Of a DNA stretch of 23,406 nt, positions 1 to 10,059 are shown piece after piece. Each line of letters starts with the position of its first letter. Positions within the stretch are counted from its first letter, which is position 1. The notes under the pieces were generated by a model that made no database searches, was not told the DNA's origin, and worked only from the letters and a program-made list of their open reading frames with translations. The stretch is from Acanthamoeba sp. SK_2022b (lineage: Eukaryota; Discosea; Longamoebia; Acanthamoebidae). Where the stretch lies: contig JANDJZ010000735.1 of assembly GCA_027943245.1 (NCBI GenBank), forward strand, positions 1 through 23,406. Reading direction: 5' to 3'. A program made the position numbers and the translations under genes.

Positions 1-260
1 GACTGCGCGCGTCATGTAGGGAACAGCGCAGGTGCAGTCAACATCGGCCAGCAGGTAGATGGACGACGCACACGACACCAGCGAACAGGCTGTGCGCAGC
101 AAACTTAGTTAGCACTGCCTCCTGAGCAACTTGTCCCAGTGCTCTCAGATCCCCAATTGCTGCACGCGCAAGAGCTCGGGCGGGTACCTTGGGCAGTGGG
201 CGCAAGAGTGCTGACGTACAACAGCAGCAGAAACAGGACAAAGGCAGGGACCCCGACCAT
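1..260 (-). CDS. secreted Cys-containing protein, 5' part only (runs off left edge)
   Basis: I do not recognise the family. Seen: an ATG at 260-258 opens a near-ideal signal peptide: M, a short start, a Phe/Leu-rich hydrophobic core (residues about 6-16) and a small-residue cleavage region ending near ...APTAQ. Exon 1 (260-188) ends in codon phase 1 at a GTACCC donor. A CACAG acceptor lets exon 2 start at 89 in matching phase, and the frame stays open to the window edge. The joined product reads through Cys-rich sequence (ACSLVSCASS..., then VDCTCAVPY). Inferred: a secreted or surface protein with early disulfides. The frame is open upstream to an ATG at 419, but starting there would bury the signal peptide. 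Function is unknown. The signal peptide and phase match are the main support. Confidence 0.5.
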
Positions 261-603
261 GGCGCTTGTCGTTGGTCGCAGGTCGAGCTGCGACGACCTC
301 TTCTTCTCCTCCCAAGGCTGCTTCTCTACCATGTGTCCCAGCATCCTCACCACCACTCCACGTTCGTGCTTCACGCCTCCTCCGCCTCTACTGCTCTTCA
401 CCTGCATGTGTGCTACCAAGGCCCTCCTCTCTCAAGAGCTTTGTGGCCCCTTGCGGGCTGCGGGGGCGTTTTCCCCCGCGGAAACGAGAAAGCCAATAAA
501 TCGCCAACGCAGGCAAAAACATCCGGCTTGCGGGCGGTCGCCTGCGGGCGGCTTTAAAGCCCCAGAAAAAGGCAAAGCACAGAATTGCCTGCAACACGCG
601 CAC
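261..603. other. intergenic, 3' flank of F-box gene and upstream of left-edge gene
   Basis: No convincing gene. It lies between the stop of the F-box/TPR gene (604) and the start of the left-edge secreted-protein gene (260), both on the minus strand. It contains a short GC-rich inverted repeat near 463-478 (GGGGGCG and its CCCCCGC partner) and a repeated GCGGGCGG motif near 532-552. Open frames here are long only because of base composition. Confidence 0.5.
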
Positions 604-3600
604 TCAGGTAGAGCCGTCTTCTTCGTCCATGGGGTGCTGTTGTTGATGCTGTGGGGCTGCTTCGGCTTCCTCCTCGTATTCTTCGTCTTCCTCTTCTTCG
701 TCTTCGTCTGCCTCCTCCTCGTCTGAGGTGAGGCCCCACTCGTCGAGGCACTTGCGCTTCTTGCGCTTCTCCTCCTGGTCGAGCTTGCGCTGCTCCTCTT
801 CTCGCAGCTTGGCGTCGGCGACCAGCTGAGGAAACCAAGACTCGTTCCTGACCACGGCCAGGTCGTCGTCCTCCAGCAGCTCCCGCGCCCGCAGGTTGTT
901 GGCCTCCAAGCAGCTGCGCAGGCAGGCCTCGCACTCCTCTGCACCAGGCCATGACATGAAGCATCGCCACTCAAGTAAGCGTGGTGCGGTCGAGTGGACG
1001 GGGCGGTCTCAAACGTGGAGAGACGAACCCTTCCGACCGCGCAGCGCGTAGAGAGACGCCAGGTTGTAGAGGCTGTCGTCGTTTTGGGCCTCGCTCTCCC
1101 TGAAGTTGAGCTCGGCCAAGCGGTAGCCCTCCTCCTGGGCGTGCGGCTCCTTGGCCAGCTTGGCCAGCCGCAGGTAGCACAGGCCCAGGTTCCCTGGTGA
1201 GGAGGAAGAGCTCATGTCATGAGGTTCATGTGCCAACAGCTACACATCACACAGCACCCAATGGTTGCCTGACCTTTCACTAGCCCACTCCATTCAGCAT
1301 CCTCGTCCTCTAGCTCCTCCAGGGCGTATTGCAGGATGCTCCTGGCGAGCATGAGACCTAAAGCCCCACCATCACACAACCAACCCGTTCAGGCGACACT
1401 TTGAGCCTCACAACGGGGAGGTTGGGGTGGTTGCCTTTGACGGCCTTGTCGTGCAGCTCTGACCGGGTGTAGCGGAGCGTTTGGGTGTACACGATGCTGG
1501 CCCACTCGATGTGACACTCCATGTCAAAGTCGCACAGGTAGAACGTAGCGGGATCGCCGATCTTCGCGTGGGCCTCGGCCTCCGTCGTGCCTGTATTCGT
1601 GAGCGGGAGCGTGAGAGAACGCGTCTAGCCTGGCGCTTGTGGTTAGTGGGGGAGGGGTTAGGTGTGCCTTCACTCACAGCCGAGACGCCCAGCTCTCGGT
1701 CGAGCTGCGCAAACAGGTCGCCGTCAGCGCGGAGCGTCCGCCTCAGGCGCTGGTGACACTCGTCCCACAGCTGCGCAGACAAGACACCGCCGTCAGGTGT
1801 GGCGCCACGTGCGGACCGTATCGTCGACGATGATGGGCGACTCCCGCGCGTACCCCGTGGATGAGGGCATCGTAAGCCGGGGCGGGCAGGCATCGGTCTC
1901 GCCACGCGTTGTAGGCGAAGATCGAGTGCACGCAGTTCTTCACTCCGTAGGCGACCTCGTAGTCATCAGGATTTTCCTAGCAACCGGCGGTTGAGGGAGA
2001 GTTTGGGGGAGGGGCACGAAACGAAAAGTGGAGGGTGTCAGCGATAGGAGACTAGGGGAGCGGTCTCGTGCTGTACGGAGACACGCACTGCGAGATCGGC
2101 TTCCAGCGCCTTGTCAAAGGCCTCCAACGCCCGCCGCACGAGCTCTGTTGTGAGCAAAAAATGTACAAAAAACAAAAAGGATAAGATAAAAATAAAAGAG
2201 CCACGGCGTGCTGCTGACGGCTACGGGAGAGGGCACAGCACCTTGTTCTTTTGATGGGTCTAGGATGGTCTGACGTTTGGCCGAAATGTGTCGGCGTGCC
2301 TGCGCCAGGAGCGAGCTGCCATAGGCCCAGTAGAGTTCGGCACGCTTGCCTGCCGAAAGGAACAGTGAACTCATGCTACTGCACGTCATCGGCGTGGGCA
2401 AGGTCGTCGGTGGCGGGCGAAAGAAGGAAGAAGAGGTGTCCCGTACTCACGTCAAAGTTGGAGGCGCCGATTCGCAGGCAGCTCTCGTAGATCTCGGCAG
2501 AGCGATCCCAGAGTTGAGTGATCTCGCGGTACAGGTCCGGGCTCAGCTCGCCATCCTCCAGCTCCTCGCCCGCAGCCTTCTCAGCCTTCTCCTTCATGAG
2601 CCGCATGCGCTTGTTCAGTGCCTTTGTCCAGTCTTTGACCGTCTCTGGCATGCCTGGTTGGCTCGAACGAAGACCGAAGCGTAAGGCGAGAGCGAGTAGC
2701 CACAGCTCGACGGGGGGGGGGCAGTGTCCACGTACGGGCGTGATTCGCGGGCAGGAGCGAGTAGCCCGAGTGAAACTCCTCACAAGCGACCATGTAGAGC
2801 TTCAACGCCTTGTCGATGTCGTTTTCGTCCAACGCATCGCAAGCCTGACAAGCAACGCAGCCTTTAAAGCGAGCAGTAGGTGGGCCTCACTTCATTGGGG
2901 GGAGGAGGTCGCGTTGGTCACGGGTGCAGGCGCATGGCTGTACTCTACCTTCTCGGCCAGAATCTCGCCCCAGGCGATGTACTTGAGGGCCTCCATGGTA
3001 CGCTTGATCCCGGTCATGTGCTTCCTCGTCGTGCGGTCGACCCAGTACTCCTTTTCCATGTCACCCATCGTGCTTGTGGGTGCAGCCTGATAGAGGGAGG
3101 GGCACAAACAGATAAGAAGCTGCGCGGCAGACATACACGCGTAGGAGGGCATGTAGAGGTGTGCGAGTACCTCGTTGCCTTCAGCAGGGGTCTTGCCACG
3201 GCGGGCGTTACGTTCGAGCTTGCGGCGCTTGATCTGCTCGCGCTGACGCTGGAGGAAGGAGATGCAGTGCTTCTTCTCGACCTCGTACCTGACCGCGAAC
3301 AGCACCCGCCAGTCCCGCTCACGCGCCACCGAGACGTGCGTTGCGTCGGAGAAACAGAGCTTGACATTGGAGATCAACACCACCTCTTCCCGCGTACCGT
3401 CGCTGGTGTTGATGGACGGAGCAGCAGAAGATGTAGAGGGTGAGCCCGCGGAAGCGTCCAGCGGCAAATCGGACGGGGCTTGCGACGAGGCACTGAGGGC
3501 GCCCGCTTGCGGAGCGATGGAGGGGAGGCACTGGTGGAGGCTTATATCGAAGACGTGACAGTAGAGGTCGCGCCACAGCTTGTTCTCCGAGGCCGTGGCG

Positions 3601-3740
3601 CTGAACTGCGAGCACACCAACGACGCCCGCACAAGATCGCGAGCCGAGAGGAACGAGAAAATGCACTCAAGCACCTCCGGCGGCAAGGTCGCCAGGCCCA
3701 CCGTGGAACCCCCTGCTACCTCATCTGCCCCACTGGCCAT
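604..3740 (-). CDS. F-box and TPR-repeat protein with acidic C-terminal tail (about 12 exons)
   Basis: Probable substrate-recruiting subunit of an SCF-type ubiquitin ligase. Exon 1 (3740-3171) carries an F-box at residues about 17-57 (LPPEVLECIFSFLSARDLV, then KLWRDLY). Further exons read as 3086-2949, 2844-2736, 2653-2451, 2344-2242, 2144-2089, 1976-1854, 1770-1678, about 1579-1412, 1357-1274, 1193-1029 and 938-604. They encode TPR-like helices (DKALKLYMVACEEF; AELYWAYGSSLLAQAR; NLGLCYLRLAKLA; LYNLASLYALRGR). A final block, EECEACL...DDDLAVVR...WFPQL, resembles the end of many TPR arrays. A basic patch (EKRKKRK) and a Glu/Asp-rich tail follow. The protein is about 715 aa. Phases agree except around the exon starting near 1579: its best acceptor and the next junction do not match canonical sites, so that exon is approximate. 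The acceptor at 2345 is also non-ideal. An F-box with C-terminal TPRs is an uncommon order. Confidence 0.78.
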
Positions 3741-3921
3741 TTTTCTTAATACTTTTTATTCATTACGATTTTTCCATTTCTTTTCATTTCTTTCGGGCCA
3801 AGACGGAGTTTGGCCGCCTAACTGATGACAGCGCCCTTTCCGGTTCCTTGGGTTGGTGTCGGTCGCACTCCCGCTCTTTCTTCTTTTGTGTTGTGGACAG
3901 CAAAACCTACGCACCTGCCCC
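3741..3921. promoter_or_regulatory. shared divergent upstream region, F-box gene / ELO gene
   Basis: These 181 bp separate two divergently oriented start codons (F-box gene at 3740 minus, elongase at 3922 plus). The first part is T-rich (a TTTTTATTCATTACG stretch near 3753), in contrast to the GC-rich coding flanks, as expected of a core promoter. I see no clear TATA box. If the elongase starts at the upstream in-frame ATG (3853), the region shrinks to 112 bp. Confidence 0.5.
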
Positions 3922-5072
3922 ATGGCTACCACTACAGCAGCAGCGGCGACGGATATGGAGGTGCTGTGGCAAAAGGCGGCCAGCTTCGTGGAGGACCTCG
4001 CACACCAGCTGGAACAGCAGCCCTCCGACGAATCGGTTGTGTGGCCGTTGGGCGGCGTAGTGGCCTACCTCACCACCATATTCCTACTTCACCTCTGGAT
4101 GCGTAACAAGCCCGACGGCACCTTCGACAAGGCCCTCCGCTGGCCCCTCGTCATCCACAACTACATTCTCTGCCTCTTCTCGCTGGTGCTCGTCGTCGGC
4201 ATCGGCTACCGGGTTGCGACCATCTACACATCCTGCTCCGGCGGTCTCTATGCTGTCTACTGCGGCTGCTTCGAGGCGCCGGAGGAGAGCCGCGGGCTCA
4301 CCTTCTGGGCCTACCTCTTCTACCTCTCCAAGTACTATGAACTGTTCGACACTGTCTTCCTCGTCCTGCGCAAGCGGCCGCTCACCTTCCTCCACGTCTA
4401 TCACCACGCCGTCGTCATGCCGATGTGTTGGTTTGCCATCAACCAAGGTAAGTTGCGCCCCTCACCGGTCAAACATTTGACGCGCCAATTTATTACCAAG
4501 TTTGGGCCAAATCGAAGCGGCCAAAAAATCACTTGCGATCATAATTATGAAGTCCTCATCCCTTCAATCCCTCCCGCTCTCTGCCCTTTTCACAGAAAAC
4601 GAGCTATAAGTATCACAACTTTTATTATTTTAATATTACAAGCCATTAAATATTTCTATTTCTGCTTCCGCTAAATGGCAGGTTAAATTACCATTCCGCA
4701 AGGTAGCTCTGTAACACACAATCTTTCTGTCGCGCAGGTATCATCATGGGCTGGATCACGTGTTTCAACAACGCCTTCGTGCACGTCATCATGTACTACT
4801 ACTTCGCCGAGCAGGCGCGCGGTGCGGGTCCCAAGTGGTGGCGCAAGTACATCACCACGATTCAAATCGTGCAGTTCATGCTCGACTGCGGCACCTCGGT
4901 TTTCTTCGGCTACTTCTGGTATGTGGGCACGCCGTGCCACGGTACCATGGCGTCCTGGATCGCCGCCAACACCATCGGCATCTCCTTCTTCTTCCTCTTC
5001 CTCAACTTCTACATCAAGCAGTACTCTGCGGATAAGCGCGACCGCGCCGTCAAGCAGAGGAAGAGGGAGTAA
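3922..5072 (+). CDS. ELO-family very-long-chain fatty acid elongase (3-ketoacyl-CoA synthase)
   Basis: Condensing enzyme of the microsomal fatty-acid elongation cycle: adds malonyl-CoA carbons to an acyl-CoA in the ER membrane. Exons 3922-4447 and 4738-5072 join in phase 1 (donor GGTAAGT, acceptor GCGCAG) to give 286 aa, the usual family length. Seen: several hydrophobic membrane segments; the ELO motifs KYYELFDT (137-144), the histidine box HVYHH (158-162), NNAFVHVIMYYYF (186-198) and TTIQIVQF; and a Lys/Arg-rich C-terminus (KRDRAVKQRKRE) that could act as an ER-retention signal. An in-frame upstream ATG at 3853 would add 23 residues with a short hydrophobic run. I chose 3922 because MATTTAAAATD looks like a normal ELO start. 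The single intron (290 nt) is long for this locus and AT-rich. Chain-length specificity cannot be read from sequence. Confidence 0.93.
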
Positions 5073-5132
5073 CATCTCTTCGAAACCACCTTTCTCTCTC
5101 CTCTTCTTTCTCTACTCGAAAGAGAACAACAC

Positions 5133-5138
5133 AATAAA
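5133..5138 (+). terminator. putative polyadenylation signal AATAAA of the elongase gene
   Basis: AATAAA lies 61 nt after the elongase stop codon and before the convergent aldo/keto reductase stop at 5225. The two genes therefore end tail-to-tail with only 152 nt between their stops. Confidence 0.45.
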
Positions 5139-5224
5139 CAGAAGCGTGTAGGGTCTGCACAAGCTTTCGATTCGGTCATTGCGCATCAACAGAACAACCC
5201 CTCCTTGCACACAAAGACGCCCAC

Positions 5225-6609
5225 TCAGATGACGTGGGTGGGGTCCCACGTGCAGCGCCAGCCCTTGTCCAGGGCGTTGATGAGGAGCATGTCCTCGGCG
5301 GCGATCTCAAAGTCAAACACCTTGCTGTTCTCCTCGAGCTTCTCGCGCACCGCCGCCTTGGGGATGACGATCACGTTGTGCTGCATGGCCCACCGCAGGA
5401 GCATCTGCGCGGGCGTCCGCTCATACTTCTTGGCCAGCTCCATGATCCGCTTGTCCTTGAGCAGCTCGCCCTTGCCGAACGACGAGTAGGCCTCCATCTG
5501 TATCTTGTTCTCTGTGCAGTGCTGCAGCAGCTCGCGCTGGAACAGGTACGGGTGGAACTCGACCTGATTCACCGCTGGGTTCACCTTCACCACCACACGC
5601 ACACAGTCACGCGGGGGGGGGGGCAAGGTGAGGCCCCGGCACACATGGACGCGTGAGCCGAGCGAGCGAGGGATCGTTCGGGAGGGTTAACATACGTTGG
5701 CATAGCCGGACAGCTCTTTAAGATGTCGAATGGTGTAGTTGCTGACGCCGATCGCCTTGGCTCTGCCCGCCTTGTGGATCTCCTCCATGGCCTGCCACGT
5801 GCTTGCTCGGATGGCCCGGGCCTCCTCCCGGTCCTTGGGGTCCTTCGCCACCTCCTCCACGCCGGGCCAGTGGACCATGTACAGGTCCAAGTAGTCCAAG
5901 TCCAAGCTCTCCAGTGTCCTGCGGCGCGGCAGGCGTCCTAGTGAGCACACACACCAAGAGCAGGGAGGAGCAGGTGGGCTGCCTGGCCACGCACTTGTCG
6001 AACGCAGCCAGTGTGCGCTTGTATCCGTGGTCGGCCGGCCACAGCTTGGAGACCAGGAACAGCTCTTTCCTGCGCGTGCCGTTCGCGGAGGAGGGTTGGG
6101 CTGAGTTTTGAGTCGCGGGGCCATCCATGCATTCACGTCGCGTGCCAGGTAACGCACTACATGACGGCGATGATGACGATAGTGACGGGAGGTGCGGCGA
6201 GGGGTACCTTGGGACGGGGCAGCTCTTGAGAAAGTTGCCGATCTCGTGCTCGTTGTCGTAGTACTTGGCCGTGTCCACCATGCGATACCCGAAGTCGTTT
6301 ATCGCCCACGCCAACACCTTTTTGTTTGTTTTGCACGCAGAACGCAAGCGCCCATATCAGAACAGATCCACTCAGATCCAGTGGCTGTGCACAGCGAAAC
6401 CTTGGCTTCCAATATGTAGCAAGCTCTGCAGCACGAGGAGGTCGGTGTCGCCCCCCCCCCCAACCCACGCAATACTCGCACACAGCGTTCGTTTTTTCTT
6501 TTGGCTGGCGTACCTCAGAGATTCTGTTCTGGTTGTATAGTCTGTACGTGCCCAGCCCGATGACGGGCATGCGCACTCCATTGTTCAGTAGCACCTTGGC
6601 CTGATTCAT
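5225..6609 (-). CDS. aldo/keto reductase (AKR superfamily)
   Basis: Cytosolic NAD(P)H-dependent oxidoreductase reducing aldehydes or ketones. Five exons (6609-6514, 6317-6208, 6069-5995, 5918-5696, 5584-5225) join in consistent phase to give 287 aa. Seen: N-terminal GVRMPVIGLGTYRL; catalytic tetrad Asp47 (in MVDTA), Tyr52 (in YYDNE), Lys77 (LVSKLW) and His110 (YMVHWP), with Lys and His at the same numbers as in aldose reductase; substrate and cofactor regions AIGVSNYT, VEFHPYL, and IPKA with a downstream Arg-Glu-Lys-Leu-Glu-Glu-Asn stretch. The C-terminal loop is short (...CTWDPTHVI), as in the prostaglandin F synthase/2,5-diketo-gluconate reductase-like group rather than aldose reductases. 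Two introns contain 11-nt homopolymers (C at 6451-6461 on the plus strand, G at 5613-5623). The specific substrate is unknown. Confidence 0.92.
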
Positions 6610-6876
6610 CTGTGAACTTGACGAGTTACCAATCTACTGGAGTTTTGTTGTACAATTTGAAGTAGCAAAGGGAGATGCGCTTGTTGAAAAAGATTAAGAA
6701 ACAAGAATGGCCAGCTACGCCATACGCAGGCACTGCACAACCAGCCGCCATGACCTCCCCTTCATCAGACCACCCAAATTTGACAGAGATTCACCCCGGT
6801 TCTGCCAGCAGAGGTATTCCAGGTATTTGCGTGTGTTGCGCTCGCATCTTTTTTGCATTCTACGAATCAAGGCCGA

Positions 6877-8464
6877 TCACTGGAGCGCACAGAAAGCCTT
6901 GCGGTCCTGCATCATCGGCGGCGCTTGCTGCCGCTGTTCTTCCAACTGACGCTGGAGGCGGTCGATAATGGGGAAGGCCATGAGGTAGTCGTCTGTCAGG
7001 TACGACGGCGCTCGGTGCACGAGCCGCAGCACCGGCGGCTCGTCCGGGTGGTCTCCTCGTTCGGCTTCGGCGGCAGCCGCTCGGTACTCGCGGTATCGCG
7101 GTTCCCTCGCGTCCTCTTGTTCTCCCTCCTCTTCTGCTCGATCGCCATGTTGGTCCTGAAGGTCGCCCCACACGTCGCAGCCGCCCTGTAGCAGAGGTCG
7201 CTCGGTTTTCCAGTCGAACAGTGCGCCGCCTGTGACTGGGCCCTGGCGTGACGGTGTCAATGCGCACAGTGATTGGAGAGGGGAGAGGAGGGGAGAACGG
7301 CATACAAAGGGGTTGATCTCTACAATGTAGACGTCTTGCATATCGTTCACCAGCACAAAGTCCACAATGCACGCCTGGTACCGCACTTGATGCTTCACCT
7401 TCTGCCAGTAGGCGCTGATCTTGCTGACGATCAACTCCTATTTCGTGGTAAGAGAGATCAGAGGCGCCAGAACGCTCGAGCATCTGGTGGAGAGCTGCAC
7501 CTCCTGCCCCATCAGTTCGGGGTAGTAGTTGCCGTCGTTGTACTGGCTCAGCGCCGTGAGCCTGCCCTGGCACACGAAGCCCCTAAACTCGTTGGCCAGA
7601 TCGACACCCTCCATCCAGTGGCGCAGCACGAGCTTCATCGTCCACTCGCCATCCGTGTGCCTGAGGGCACGGACCAGGTCGGTATACGTGCGCTCGCTGC
7701 GACACGACACGACACACACAGACGCGACGGTCACCACAACATAGAGATGGAAGGCTCAGTCGAAAGCGACGGCGGCCTCCTGAGCTTGTGTCCACCCTTT
7801 ACCTGTTGAGGATGAGCCATAGTGCCTGCTTGGCGTCGGTGACGCGCAGGATTCGCCCCGCGGCCCTCTGCAGGGCCACGGTCTTTTGGTTGGGATCGGC
7901 CGCGTCAGGTCCTCCGAACTTGGCGATCTCCTCTGTGAGGTATTGCATGATGTGTGGGTGGCCCTCGTCGAGCCCTGCGTCCTTGGGACTGCGCGATGAC
8001 AGGCGCACGAAGAAGCCCTCTACCTCCTTTTTGTCTTCTTCTTGCCCGCGTTCGAGCAGCTCTGCCGACCTTTTCATCTCCTCTATCGAAAGGGCCAGGT
8101 CGGACTCGAGCTGTGCCAGCTGCGCCTCGTCGTCAGACGTGAAGGTGCCGGCGTGACTCAGCTGGTGCTGCTGGTAGTGATGCACCAAGGCCGTGGCGTG
8201 GGCCTGGGACACGGGCAACAACGCCGTGGCGAAGGTGAAGTCCTTCAACTCGTCGTACCACCTCTCTGCCAGTCACCCAGTGGTTTCCGTCAGGGGCGTC
8301 ACGTCGAGGAAACGGTCGGACAGCAAAGGGAAGAGGGACCAGGTACCCGGGTCGAACAGGGACATGTAGGCCCACTTTTCAAGAGAGAACGAGGGAAGCG
8401 TGAATGGGTTGGGCAGAGCCAGCCTCTCGTCTCCTTCTCTTGAACGGCCCTCTTCCTTGTCCAT
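6877..8464 (-). CDS. CDC123: CDC123/D123 family protein (eIF2 assembly chaperone, ATP-grasp type)
   Basis: CDC123 proteins bind the eIF2 gamma subunit and promote assembly of the eIF2 complex for translation initiation; they have an ATP-grasp fold. Five exons (8464-8347, 8265-7803, 7696-7501, 7437-7306, 7242-6877) join without a phase conflict to give 424 aa. Seen: ERWYDELKDFTF (residues 40-51) and FFVRLSSRSPKDA (about 124-136); RHWMEGVDLANEFRGF, then LTALSQYNDGNYYPEL; IVDFVL...VYIVEINPF and GGALFDWKTERPLL, where the acidic/Asn ATP-grasp metal ligands normally lie. Odd points: a Glu/Gln-rich helical insert at about 75-120 and a Glu/Arg-rich extension of about 100 residues after the last core motif. 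The start rests on the first in-frame ATG before the LEKWAYMSLFDP segment; an additional 5' exon cannot be excluded. It could be a divergent D123 paralog rather than the orthologue. Confidence 0.85.
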
Positions 8465-8845
8465 CACTGCAGTTGGGTTGGTCCTTCCTTCACCCCCTTT
8501 TTCTTCTTTTGCGCCTTTTTCACCAGCCGAGAGGAGGCAGCGCCACGAGCGTGCTGAGTCACGCAGACGTGGCACGCACGGTATCTATCTCGCAGCCTAT
8601 GTGTGATAGTCTTACCCGTAGGCGTAGCTATTGCCGACGCTTCGTGCACGTACTTGCTGAACTCGTAAACGGCGTAGCAATTCTTCGTGCAGCGCACCCC
8701 AGCCCCATTCCTTGAAAACGATTCGACCACCGGTCACCCCCTGGTCGGTAAAATGGCTGAGTGCGACCAAAGTGGTGACGCCCAGAGCGTGCATCGGTTA
8801 GTTGGCCAGAAGTTGGTCGACTGGTCAACTGCGGTGAAGTCAGCG
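8465..8845. other. upstream flank of CDC123-like gene, no gene seen
   Basis: About 380 nt of ordinary GC- and CpG-rich sequence upstream of the CDC123-like start codon. It probably contains its promoter and 5' UTR. A pyrimidine-rich stretch lies at about 8485-8525. No open frame here resembles a known family. The right end overlaps a possible transposon relic. Confidence 0.4.
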
Positions 8846-9110
8846 GCTTCAGTGCTCATGGGCAGTGCCCCAGTGCTCCCATGTTTAGCATGTGAGCTGC
8901 ATGCATGTCTGAGGATTACACCACCTGATTGACTGGCTGCATGATGGCTGCTGAAGACTATTGAGTATATTGCCCACAATAATAATGCAGAGGTTGTGGT
9001 AGCCCATAGTCTTCGGCAACATCACTCATTGAGGGCCCCAAAAATTCCCTGGTATCCTTGAAGTTGGAGTCCACAGCATAAGGTGAAGTCAGTGGTCTAA
9101 TGATGTTTCA
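8734..9110 (-). mobile_element. possible degenerate Ty1/copia RNase H fragment
   Basis: One minus-strand frame (8979-8734) reads SQSGGVI..., then K, then GALPMSTEAADFTAV and a Trp seven residues later. This resembles the copia-type RNase H segment: S-T-S-G-x-V, K-K/R-Q, V-A-L-S-(S/T)-T-E-A-E-(Y/F)-x-A-A, then W. Just upstream on the same strand, in another frame, SDVAEDYG resembles the S-D-A-D-x-A-G-D motif that precedes it. Frames are broken by stops and shifts, so if real it is a dead relic. No LTRs, integrase or target-site duplications were found. The similarity is short and judged by eye. Confidence 0.3.
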
Positions 9111-10028
9111 AGTCTGAACAACCTTATTCTAAACAGGGATACTGTGGTGTGTCTGCATGAGCTGCCAAGGTAGATTCTCTACTGTCAAAATCCTGCTCTG
9201 GTGTATGTGGCGTGGTGCCTTGAGTTTGAGTGGGCACTGCCACAATCACAGTAGTGGGAGGACTTTTGCTGGCTTACAAACACAAACAAATCACTGTTCA
9301 GCCACCAGGTGTAATGCCATCGCAGGAGGTGCTGGTGGATGCAGCTGAGTGGCATTCAATGGTGAGGCCAAGTCCCTGTGCAAAGTTATACAATAAAATA
9401 GAGAACGAAGCCCAGGACTGGTGTGGAACATGAGTGTGGTGTTGTGCTGGGTAAGGGAGGCCTGAGGACAGCACTGCTGGAGCAAGTTTCTGAGCTTGGT
9501 GGCCTTTGTCTGAAGAGCTATGGGTTCATCTCCTAGAGTGTAGCCCTTGGTGTGGAGGTGTGGCTTGACATTGTAGTCCTTCATTTGGGTGTAATCAAGG
9601 CCTACTGCAGGGGGAGCTTGAAACAGGCATATGGGCATGGCATGCAGGATACCCTGCTTCTAATTGTATTGTTGCAGATTGGGCATGAGGTGCTGTGGCT
9701 GGTTACCCTATGTGAATGAGCCAGCCATAATCAATGTTGTGGAGCAGGGGCAATGGAAAGGAGGACAAGAATGGTTAGCTGGTGGTCATAGAATGCCAGC
9801 ATTAAAAACCTGAGATCTCTATACCATGGTTAGATGCTCCCTCAGCATTTGAAATTCTTCTCCTGGCCATAGACATGCCCCCTAGGATGGTACTGCCACA
9901 TACTGATCCTTCCTCCAGTGATTCCACATTCCTCCTGTACCCTGTACTTTTCTGACCATCAATTGAATCATGTAGCACAAGATTCCTTTGGTGAGTGGCA
10001 TGCAGGAGTGTTGGGCTACAGCAAGGTG

Positions 10029-10059
<31 letters not shown>

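Noticed and set aside
139..726. 195-codon plus-strand frame at the left end
   Set aside because: It overlaps the acidic tail exon of the F-box/TPR gene and the signal-peptide exon of the left-edge gene on the other strand. Its Leu/Phe-rich C-terminus is only the antisense of Glu/Asp codons.
3853..3921. upstream in-frame start giving the elongase a signal peptide
   Set aside because: ELO proteins do not use cleaved signal peptides, and the ATG at 3922 gives a normal N-terminus. The upstream start remains possible but less likely.
9291..9638. 115-codon minus-strand frame in the CpG-poor segment
   Set aside because: Unbroken but without a recognisable motif. CpG loss removes some stop-creating contexts and adds others, so length alone is not evidence. 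Kept only as part of the island.
10031..10054. poly-T run as proof of a retroposed gene copy
   Set aside because: No target-site duplication and no recognisable cDNA-like sequence next to it; homopolymers are common in such intergenic DNA.
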